Below, piece by piece: positions 14,023 to 19,041 of a DNA stretch of 19,041 nt. The DNA lies in NCBI GenBank assembly GCA_934512105.1, contig CAKSWQ010000041.1, positions 1 to 19,041 on the forward strand, given 5' to 3'. The position numbers and the translations under genes were made by a program. The stretch is from an uncultured Faecalibacterium sp. (GTDB lineage: Bacteria; Bacillota; Clostridia; Oscillospirales; Ruminococcaceae). Each line of letters starts with the position of its first letter. The first letter of the stretch is position 1. A model generated the notes under the pieces. The model had not been told where the DNA came from. It did no database searches and worked only from the letters and a program-made list of their open reading frames with translations.

Positions 14023-14063
14023 AAAAAGGGCATTTCATCTGCAAACAGATGGAACGCCCTTTT
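14023..14063 (-). terminator. Terminator of the ABC transporter operon
   Basis: On the minus strand an outer stem AAAAGGGC/GCCCTTTT (14024-14031 with 14056-14063) and an inner stem CATCTG (14036-14041)/CAGATG (14046-14051) are followed by a run of T. It lies 8 bases beyond the ATPase stop and back to back with the kdgK terminator. Confidence 0.88.
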
Positions 14064-14071
14064 GTTCTGGC

Positions 14072-14869
14072 TTAGTTGGACAAAATCATACGGTCGTTGG
14101 CAAACTCGCCGCCGCTGGCGATCTGGAACTTGGCCAGCAGGTCGGAGACGTGGAGCTTCTGCTTCTCCTCCCCTGCCACGTCGTAGATGATATGACCCTC
14201 GTGCATCATGATGAGGCGGTTGCCGTACTTGATGGCATCCTTCATGTTGTGGGTGATCATCATGGTGGTCAGGTGGTTCTCCTCCACGATGCGTGCCGAA
14301 AGGGTAAGCACCTTCAGCGCCGTTTTGGGGTCCAGAGCGGCGGTGTGCTCGTCCAGCAGCAGGAGCTTGGGCTTGTTCATGGTAGCCATCAGCAGGGTCA
14401 GCGCCTGCCGCTGACCGCCGGAAAGCAGCCCCACGCGGGCGGTCAGGCGATCCTCAAGGCCCAGATCAAGGGTCTTGAGCAACTCACAGTACTGCTCCCG
14501 CTCGGCCTTGGTGATGCCGATGCGCAGGGTGCGGCGCTTGCCGCGCCGGGCTGCCAGCGCCAGATTTTCCTCGATCTGCATGGTGGCGGCGGTGCCGGTC
14601 ATGGGGTCCTGGAACACGCGGCCAATGTAGGCAGCGCGCTGATGCTCGCTCAGGCGGGTGACGTCCACGCCGTCGATGAGGATCTTGCCCTCGTCCACCG
14701 GCCACACACCGGCAACGGCATTCAGCATGGTGGATTTACCTGCACCGTTGCCGCCGATGACGGTGACAAAATCGCCCTCGTTCAGCTTCAGGTTCAACCC
14801 GTTCAGAGCGGTCTTCTGGTTCACCGTGCCTGCATTGAAGGTTTTGGAAACATTTTGGATCTCAAGCAT
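14072..14869 (-). CDS. ABC importer ATPase (tryptophan/tyrosine-type family)
   Basis: This is the ATP-binding subunit of an importer related to the COG1101 group found with the TrpXYZ-type systems. The 265-residue protein has Walker A GGNGAGKST (39-47), a Q-loop Gln at 87 (RVFQDPM), the signature LSGGQRQAL (149-157), Walker B LLLLDEHTAALDP (169-181) with His after the catalytic Glu as is usual in this group, and the H-loop His at 207 (MITHNM). The frame is open further upstream, but ATG 14869 is fixed by AGGAGG 9 bases before it. It overlaps the end of the permease gene by 8 bases, so the two are coupled. It is the last gene of the operon and a strong terminator follows. Confidence 0.93.
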   Translation of the reverse strand: MLEIQNVSKTFNAGTVNQKTALNGLNLKLNEGDFVTVIGGNGAGKSTMLNAVAGVWPVDEGKILIDGVDVTRLSEHQRAAYIGRVFQDPMTGTAATMQIEENLALAARRGKRRTLRIGITKAEREQYCELLKTLDLGLEDRLTARVGLLSGGQRQALTLLMATMNKPKLLLLDEHTAALDPKTALKVLTLSARIVEENHLTTMMITHNMKDAIKYGNRLIMMHEGHIIYDVAGEEKQKLHVSDLLAKFQIASGGEFANDRMILSN

Positions 14870-15803
14870 TTTTTGCGTCCTCCTTTGCCTTTTTGACCGG
14901 CTTCGAGAAGTATTTGCCCTTCCAGTACGGCACGGCAAGGAACACCGCCACCACGGAGGCGCTGAGCAGCTTGAGCAGGTTTGCATCAAAGCCCAGCGTC
15001 AGCACCAGCTGAATGACGATATAGTAGATAATTGCGCCGATGGAAACAGAGGCCAGCTTGAGGGCAAAGTTATGGAAGATGCGGCCAAACACGGCCTCGC
15101 CGATGATGACGGCAGCCAGACCGATGACGATAGCACCGCGTCCCATGCCAACATCTGCAAAGCCCTGATACTGGCTGAGCAGCGCACCGGACAAAGCCAC
15201 CAGCGCATTGGAAACAGCCAGACCCAGCACGATGTTGAAGTTGGTGTTGATGCCCTGTGCGCGGGACATGGCAGGGTTAGAGCCGGTAGCGCGGATGCCG
15301 CAGCCCAGCTCCGTACCGAAGAACCAGTACAGCACCCCGATGACCACCGCCGTAACAAGGATGACCATGATGATGGGGTTGTGCAGGGCAAATTCCTTGA
15401 CCCAGCGCAGGGAGATGAGCAGGCCGTATTTGTCCACGTTGATGGACTGGTTGGCCTTGCCCATGATCTTCAGGTTGATGGAATACAGCGCCAGCTGGGT
15501 CAGGATGCCGGCCAGAATGGCGGGAATGCCCATAAAGGTGTGCAACAGGCCGGTGACAAGGCCGGTAGCAAGGCCGGCAAGCACCGCCACCAGCAGTGCT
15601 GCCCAGACGTTCATGCCGGAAAGCAGGCACATGACACACACCGCGCCGCCGGTGCCAAAGCTGCCGTCCACGGTCAGGTCGGCTACATCCAGAATACGGT
15701 AGGTCAGGTACACGCCAATGGCCATGATACCCCAGATAAGCCCCTGCGCACAGGCACCCGGTAAAGCGCCCGGCAGGTTTGCAAGTCTTGCAATGATCTC
15801 CAA
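14862..15803 (-). CDS. ABC importer permease (tryptophan/tyrosine-type family)
   Basis: This membrane permease subunit of the BPD_transp_2/COG4120-type group forms the channel for the importer. The 313-residue product has about eight to nine hydrophobic segments, starting at GLIWGIMAIGVYLTYRIL and ending around LLKLLSASVVAVFLAV. It includes the conserved LTVDGSFGTGGAV loop early on and the ATGSNPAMSRAQGIN loop that contacts the ATPase. The C-terminal tail is basic (YFSKPVKKAKEDAKNA) and cytoplasmic. The start is an unusual TTG at 15803, chosen because AGGAGG lies 8 bases upstream and no ATG or GTG is well placed. A long stem-loop separates it from the binding-protein gene upstream. Confidence 0.92.
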   Translation of the reverse strand: MEIIARLANLPGALPGACAQGLIWGIMAIGVYLTYRILDVADLTVDGSFGTGGAVCVMCLLSGMNVWAALLVAVLAGLATGLVTGLLHTFMGIPAILAGILTQLALYSINLKIMGKANQSINVDKYGLLISLRWVKEFALHNPIIMVILVTAVVIGVLYWFFGTELGCGIRATGSNPAMSRAQGINTNFNIVLGLAVSNALVALSGALLSQYQGFADVGMGRGAIVIGLAAVIIGEAVFGRIFHNFALKLASVSIGAIIYYIVIQLVLTLGFDANLLKLLSASVVAVFLAVPYWKGKYFSKPVKKAKEDAKNA

Positions 15804-15856
15804 AACAATTTCCTCCTAAACGTTACACTTTTTTATCTCCCGCTTTGATACGGGAA

Positions 15857-15890
15857 AGCGGAGAAGAGCAGGAATCCACTCTTCTCCGCT
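15857..15890 (-). promoter_or_regulatory. Intercistronic 12-bp stem-loop between binding protein and permease
   Basis: AGCGGAGAAGAG (15857-15868) pairs perfectly with CTCTTCTCCGCT (15879-15890) around a 10-base loop, 30 bases after the binding-protein stop. On the minus strand no T-run follows directly, so it is better seen as an mRNA 3'-end stabiliser or partial attenuator that keeps binding protein more abundant than permease. A short CCCG/CGGG stem follows. Confidence 0.8.
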
Positions 15891-15919
15891 ATTTTTATAT
15901 TGTTCCGGTTTTGCTGTTA

Positions 15920-16948
15920 TCAGGCTTCGATCTCCACATAGCCTTCCGGTACAGTCAGGCCAAGGTCATCGCAGATGGTCTTATTGTACTTTTTGGTCAC
16001 ATCGGTGTACTCGATGGGCATGGTAGAGATGTCGCTCTCGCCGTTCAGGATCTTGACTGCCATCTCACCGGTGGTGTAGCCCAGATCGTAGTAGCTGATG
16101 GACAGGGTAGCCACGCCGCAGCCGGAGCAGATGCCCTCCTCACCGGCGAACACAGGCTTCTTAGCCGGGCGGCAGATGCCGTCCACGATGCCGGTATTGG
16201 CGGCAACGGTGTTATCGGTGGGCACATACAGTGCGTCGTTCTCGTCCGCAGCCTTCTGGCAGACGGAGGACAGATCGTTGGAATCCGAGAAAGCGTACTG
16301 GGTAGCAGTTACGCCCTTAGCCTCCAGATACTTCTGCACTTCGTCTACCTGATACTGGCTGTTGGCCTCGGCAGAGCAGTACAGCAGGCCGACCTTCTTG
16401 ACCTCAGGCATCCACTCCACGATCATATCTGCCTGCTGATCCAGCGGTGCCAGATCGGAGGTGCCGGAGACATTGCCGCCCACGGTGCCGGAGAAGTTAT
16501 CCAGACCCAGTGCCACGCCGTACTCGGTAACAGAGGTTCCCAGAATGGGGATGGTGTTGGTAGCAGCCTGTGCAGCCTGCAGAGCAGGGGTAGCGTTTGC
16601 CATGATCAGTGCCACGCCGGAGGAAACAAAGCCGTTGGCAATGGTGGCGCAGGTAGCGGAATCGCCCTGTGCATTCTGGAAGTCGAAGGTGACGTTCTCG
16701 CCAAAGGAAGCGGTCAGCGCGTCCTCAAAGCCCTGCGTAGCGGCATCCAGTGCAGCGTGCTGCACCAGCTGGCAGATGCCAACGGTGAACTTTTCGCCGT
16801 TAGAGGCGGCAGCGACCGATGCAGAAGCAGCCGTGGAAGACGCTGCCGCAGAGGATGCGGAGGAAGAACCGCCGCAGGCAGAAAGAGCAGCTGCTGCACC
16901 GCAGGCAGCGGCAACAGTCAGGAAGGAACGACGAGTGATTTTACGCAT
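15920..16948 (-). CDS. ABC importer substrate-binding lipoprotein (tryptophan/tyrosine-type family)
   Basis: This extracellular solute-binding lipoprotein of the ABC_sub_bind (COG2984-type) family captures the ligand for the importer. The 342-residue product starts MRKITRRSFLTVAAACGAAAALSACGGSSS. The TRRSFLT stretch resembles a twin-arginine motif, and LSAC at 22-25 is a lipobox, so C25 would be the lipidated first mature residue. A low-complexity Ser/Ala linker follows (about 26-45). The core includes FTVGICQLVQH, NATPALQAAQAATNTIPILGTSV, EVKKVGLLYCSAEANS and DLGYTTGEMAVKILNG, typical of the family. Homologues bind tryptophan, tyrosine or similar ligands; the ligand here is not shown by the sequence. 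ATG 16948 has GAGGAG 9 bases upstream. It is the first gene of the operon. Confidence 0.93.
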   Translation of the reverse strand: MRKITRRSFLTVAAACGAAAALSACGGSSSASSAAASSTAASASVAAASNGEKFTVGICQLVQHAALDAATQGFEDALTASFGENVTFDFQNAQGDSATCATIANGFVSSGVALIMANATPALQAAQAATNTIPILGTSVTEYGVALGLDNFSGTVGGNVSGTSDLAPLDQQADMIVEWMPEVKKVGLLYCSAEANSQYQVDEVQKYLEAKGVTATQYAFSDSNDLSSVCQKAADENDALYVPTDNTVAANTGIVDGICRPAKKPVFAGEEGICSGCGVATLSISYYDLGYTTGEMAVKILNGESDISTMPIEYTDVTKKYNKTICDDLGLTVPEGYVEIEA

Positions 16949-16969
16949 ATTGATGATCTCCTCTATCTC

Positions 16970-17041
16970 CGGCCCTTGCAGCCAACAGGACGCCGCACTC
17001 CGGGCCGATATTGTAAGCGGATCAAACAAGGTTCGCTTTAC
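16970..17041 (-). promoter_or_regulatory. Structured 5' UTR of the ABC operon
   Basis: Two stems lie between the promoter and the ribosome site: GTAAGCG (17013-17019) with CGCTTTAC (17034-17041, one bulge), and CGGCCC (16970-16975) with GGGCCG (17002-17007), which encloses a smaller TGCGGC/GCTGCA stem. The second ends 5-6 bases before the GAGGAG ribosome site. I see no T-box signature or other known riboswitch. Confidence 0.5.
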
Positions 17042-17049
17042 ACTCGTGA

Positions 17050-17078
17050 AGTATATCACAGAATCACTGGCAAAACAA
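17050..17078 (-). promoter_or_regulatory. Promoter of the ABC operon
   Basis: On the minus strand there is TTGTTT (complement of 17073-17078), a 17-bp spacer and TATACT (complement of 17050-17055). It lies about 100 bases upstream of the binding-protein start. Confidence 0.65.
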
Positions 17079-17130
17079 TCCACTTTTGCCTGAAAACAGC
17101 CTTTATTATCGATTCAAGTAAAGCCATCCA

Positions 17131-17859
17131 TCAATTTTTTGAATCATTATTTCGTTTTTTCTGATACTCCGTCAGTTTACGCAGTTCCGTGTCCAGCGTT
17201 TGCAGGTTTGCTTCCAGCTGCGGCAGATAATCCTGCGCGTAATCGTAACCAAAATACAGTGCCTGCCAGAGCTTAGCCTGCATCCGGCGCACCAACACCG
17301 GACTGAGCACCGCCTCCAGCTGTTCCACGGTATCTTCCAGCGCCATGCAGGTCTGCGCCCAGCGCACATCAATGGCTTCCCGGGCGGGCACATCGTAGCG
17401 GGCAAGGTAATCCTGCACCCTTGCTTCGATCACCTGCCCGCCGCAGCCGGTGGGCTGCAAAAAGTAGTGCACCTCCCCTGCCCAGCTGATCTCCTGCGCC
17501 AACGGATACAGTGCACATACCAGCGGCTCAGCGTCATGGATGGCGCAGTGGTTTTCGGTCAGAAAGGGGCAGTTGTTGCGGTTTTCCTTGACCGGGGCAA
17601 GCCGCAGCACCGGTAAATGGCTCACCCTGCCAACGCTGCTGCGGCAGTAGCCCCGGGCCACGATCTGCGGCGGCAGGCGTAACCGGGCAGCAATGCGCCA
17701 CAGATCATACCCGGACAGCACGATATCCTCCCGCCCGCGGCAGCAGTTGCCGCAGCCCGCACAGGCAAAGCGGAACTGTGCATCCCGTTCCAGCAGCGGC
17801 ATGGCATCGGTACGGGTAAAATTCACCTGTCCGCACAGGTCAATGGCTTCATCTCGCAT
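17131..17859 (-). CDS. YkgJ-type CxxCxxCC cluster protein (possible metal/Fe-S cluster protein)
   Basis: This belongs to the CxxCxxCC (YkgJ/FliB-like) group, proteins thought to bind zinc or an Fe-S cluster and mostly of unknown role. The 242-residue product has C33-x2-C36-x2-C39-C40 (FACAGCGNCC). A second set follows as C97-x7-C105-x9-C115 in the pattern CPFLTENHCAIHDAEPLVCALYPL, which is the family hallmark. The remaining half is helical with several Leu heptads and a basic tail (QKKRNNDSKN). ATG 17859 is chosen, with AAGGTG 7 bases upstream; the frame continues upstream through the promoter. It is a single-gene unit, and its stop lies close upstream of the ABC operon promoter. Confidence 0.85.
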   Translation of the reverse strand: MRDEAIDLCGQVNFTRTDAMPLLERDAQFRFACAGCGNCCRGREDIVLSGYDLWRIAARLRLPPQIVARGYCRSSVGRVSHLPVLRLAPVKENRNNCPFLTENHCAIHDAEPLVCALYPLAQEISWAGEVHYFLQPTGCGGQVIEARVQDYLARYDVPAREAIDVRWAQTCMALEDTVEQLEAVLSPVLVRRMQAKLWQALYFGYDYAQDYLPQLEANLQTLDTELRKLTEYQKKRNNDSKN

Positions 17860-17892
17860 CGTAAAACACCTTTTCCATGATAGAATGTCCCT

Positions 17893-17921
17893 ATTGTACC
17901 GCCGGAGTACCCAGTTTGCAA
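17893..17921 (-). promoter_or_regulatory. Promoter of the CxxCxxCC protein gene
   Basis: On the minus strand there is TTGCAA (complement of 17916-17921), a 17-bp spacer and TACAAT (complement of 17893-17898), about 25 bases before the start region. The boxes and spacing are good. Confidence 0.75.
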
Positions 17922-17942
17922 GGCAATTCCTATACAGCACAT

Positions 17943-18815
17943 TTATTTTTTATCTGCCAGTTTCCGGTACACCTGCACTGCATCGCGGATGTTATATTGC
18001 TCTGTCCCGTGGTCTCCGGGCGCAGCAAGTGTAACAAGGATGTACTCCTTCCCGTTCACGGTGGCAAGGCTGGCCAGACACAGCCCTGCGGCGGCGGTAT
18101 ATCCTGTTTTGCCGCCCTCGATCTGTGCCCCTGCCGGAAGCTCCGTTCCATCCAGCTTACCCAGCAGTGTGCTGGTCAGCAAAACGCCTTCCGAGTGCTG
18201 CGCAGTCGCTGTGGCAGTGTAGTGCTCCGCTGTAAAAATGGTGCGGAAGGTCGCATTATGCAGTGCTGCCTGCAATAGCTTTGCCATATCTGCCGCACTG
18301 GAATAGTGCTCAGTGTCGGTCAGGCCGGTAGCGTTTGTAAAATGGGTGTTCTTCATGCCGAGTTCTGCGGCCTTCTGGTTCATCAGTGCGGCAAAGCTTT
18401 CTTCACTGCCACTCACCAGCCGCGCCAGCGCCTCACAGCATTCTGCGCCGGAGGGCAGCATCGCACCATAGAGCAGGTCCCGCACCGTGACCGTCTCCCC
18501 AGGCACAAAGCCCGCCATGGAGGCGTTTTCGGTCTGTAAGGGCGGGAAAATATCCTCCGGCAGTGTTACCTGTTTATCCAAATCGGGTTCCGCCTCAATG
18601 GCCAGCAGTACGGTCATCATTTTTGTCAGGGAAGCCGGCGCAGCACGCTCATCGGCACGTTTCTGCGCCAGTACCTGCCCGCTCTGGGCATCCAGTAAGA
18701 TCGCGTGTCGGCTGGCTGTATCCAATAGAACATTTTGCCGCAAAAATAACACCAGCAGCACAAGCAGTGCCGCCAGAATACATAGCCGCCGACAGCGGCG
18801 GTGGAATCGTTTCAT
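17943..18815 (-). CDS. Membrane-anchored serine D-Ala-D-Ala carboxypeptidase (PBP5/DacF-type)
   Basis: This penicillin-binding-protein-type carboxypeptidase removes the terminal D-Ala of peptidoglycan stem peptides outside the membrane. The 290-residue protein has a basic N-terminus and one hydrophobic segment (about 11-28) acting as signal anchor. The catalytic motif S-x2-K is SLTK (62-65) and the third motif is KTG (236-238, in GGKTGYT). The middle motif, normally S-x-N, reads S-G-A (122-124) in MLPSGAECCEAL, so the usual Asn is replaced by Ala. The C-terminal PBP5 stem and amphipathic anchor are absent, and the protein ends soon after the transpeptidase-like domain. ATG 18815 is chosen, with AAGGA 11 bases upstream; ATGs at 18827 and 18857 lack room for or have no ribosome site. 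Confidence 0.9.
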   Translation of the reverse strand: MKRFHRRCRRLCILAALLVLLVLFLRQNVLLDTASRHAILLDAQSGQVLAQKRADERAAPASLTKMMTVLLAIEAEPDLDKQVTLPEDIFPPLQTENASMAGFVPGETVTVRDLLYGAMLPSGAECCEALARLVSGSEESFAALMNQKAAELGMKNTHFTNATGLTDTEHYSSAADMAKLLQAALHNATFRTIFTAEHYTATATAQHSEGVLLTSTLLGKLDGTELPAGAQIEGGKTGYTAAAGLCLASLATVNGKEYILVTLAAPGDHGTEQYNIRDAVQVYRKLADKK

Positions 18816-18839
18816 GATTGATCGCATCCTTTTTGCAAA

Positions 18840-18858
18840 ATTATAAAGCGCTTTCACC
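18840..18858 (-). promoter_or_regulatory. -10 box overlapping a cre-like palindrome, upstream of the carboxypeptidase gene
   Basis: On the minus strand a perfect TATAAT (complement of 18840-18845) directly abuts the 10-bp palindrome AAAGCGCTTT (18845-18854). Read on the minus strand, TGAAAGCGCTTTAT matches the CcpA cre consensus (TGNAANCGNWNNCW) with one mismatch. No clear -35 is visible. Binding there would block the promoter. Confidence 0.55.
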
Positions 18859-18925
18859 TTTTAACACGAGGCAAAAGCGCCTTTTCCTGCAAATTTTCGG
18901 CCATGTATTTTTATGTTAACGCAAC

Positions 18926-18956
18926 AAAAAAGCCCTGAGATTTTCATCTCAGAGCT
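18926..18956 (-). terminator. Terminator after the 5S rRNA gene
   Basis: AGCCCTGAGAT (18931-18941) pairs with ATCTCAGAGCT (18946-18956) around a 4-base loop, with one G-T wobble, followed on the minus strand by a run of six T. It ends the rRNA operon. Confidence 0.93.
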
Positions 18957-18965
18957 TTCTGTTCA

Positions 18966-19041
18966 AGTCGGCGACTACCTATTTTCACAAGCCGTTTCCA
19001 GCTAACTATCTTCGGCACAAGTAAGCTTAACTTCTGTGTTC
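18966..19041 (-). rRNA. rrf: 5S ribosomal RNA, 3' part (5' end beyond window)
   Basis: The minus strand reads GAACACAGAAGTTAAGC, the highly conserved 5S loop B/C region, then GCCGAAGATAGTT, GAAAATAGGTAGTCGCC and the 3' end near CGACTTG. About 76 of the expected 115-120 bases are present. It marks the distal end of an rRNA operon read on the minus strand; the exact 3' base cannot be fixed from sequence alone. Confidence 0.95.

Noticed and set aside
14658..15764. 368-residue plus-strand ORF opposite the ABC permease and ATPase
   Set aside because: Composition rich in His, Gln and Asp with no family features; the minus strand encodes an obvious ABC transporter.
15845..17164. 439-residue plus-strand ORF opposite the binding protein
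   Set aside because: It is a shadow of the lipoprotein gene and also crosses the operon promoter and leader.

Overview
The window reads like a chromosome segment of a moderately GC-rich gut Firmicute. A Faecalibacterium-like member of the Oscillospiraceae is my best guess. The reasons are a DnaD/DnaC-type primosome pair, a class III fructose-1,6-bisphosphatase, a WalJ/YycJ hydrolase, purine-rich Shine-Dalgarno sites and an encoded tRNA CCA end. The genus is inferred from overall look, not proven.

Left part (1-4498): the 3' end of a type I-C CRISPR-Cas locus. It holds the end of cas4, complete cas1 and cas2, a 180-bp leader with a clear promoter, and an array of 33 apparently identical 33-bp repeats with 32 spacers (31 unique, because one spacer-repeat unit is duplicated in tandem). 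The interference genes (cas3, cas5, cas8c, cas7) must lie upstream of the window. The last repeat is intact and is followed at once by coding-like sequence: a 5'-truncated small ORF, then a second small ORF overlapping it by ATGA. No terminator separates the array from these ORFs. Next comes a tRNA-Thr(CGT) on the minus strand, whose 3' end faces the array, with a bidirectional terminator in between.

Middle (4603-9523): divergent promoters serve the tRNA (minus) and a plus-strand operon of a small hypothetical gene, dnaD and a dnaC-like helicase loader. A large bidirectional hairpin separates this operon from a minus-strand murA-walJ pair. murA has a structured 5' leader.

Right-middle (9647-14014): class III fbp (minus) and a PflX-like radical SAM gene (plus) diverge from a region where a 10-bp inverted repeat covers both -10 boxes. 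A PfkB-family 2-keto-3-deoxygluconate kinase follows, with a LacI-type palindrome overlapping its -35 box.

Right (14023-19041): a minus-strand ABC importer operon of the tryptophan/tyrosine-type family (lipoprotein binding protein, permease, ATPase), with a stem-loop after the binding-protein gene; a CxxCxxCC (YkgJ-type) cluster protein; a membrane-anchored D,D-carboxypeptidase with a cre-like palindrome touching its -10 box; and the 3' part of a 5S rRNA with its terminator.

The genes outside the CRISPR locus look like ordinary core genes. The most notable places are the array's trailing edge with its orphan small ORFs, the duplicated hairpin-forming spacer, the palindrome in the CRISPR leader, and several regulatory palindromes. 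I found no convincing wholly new system.
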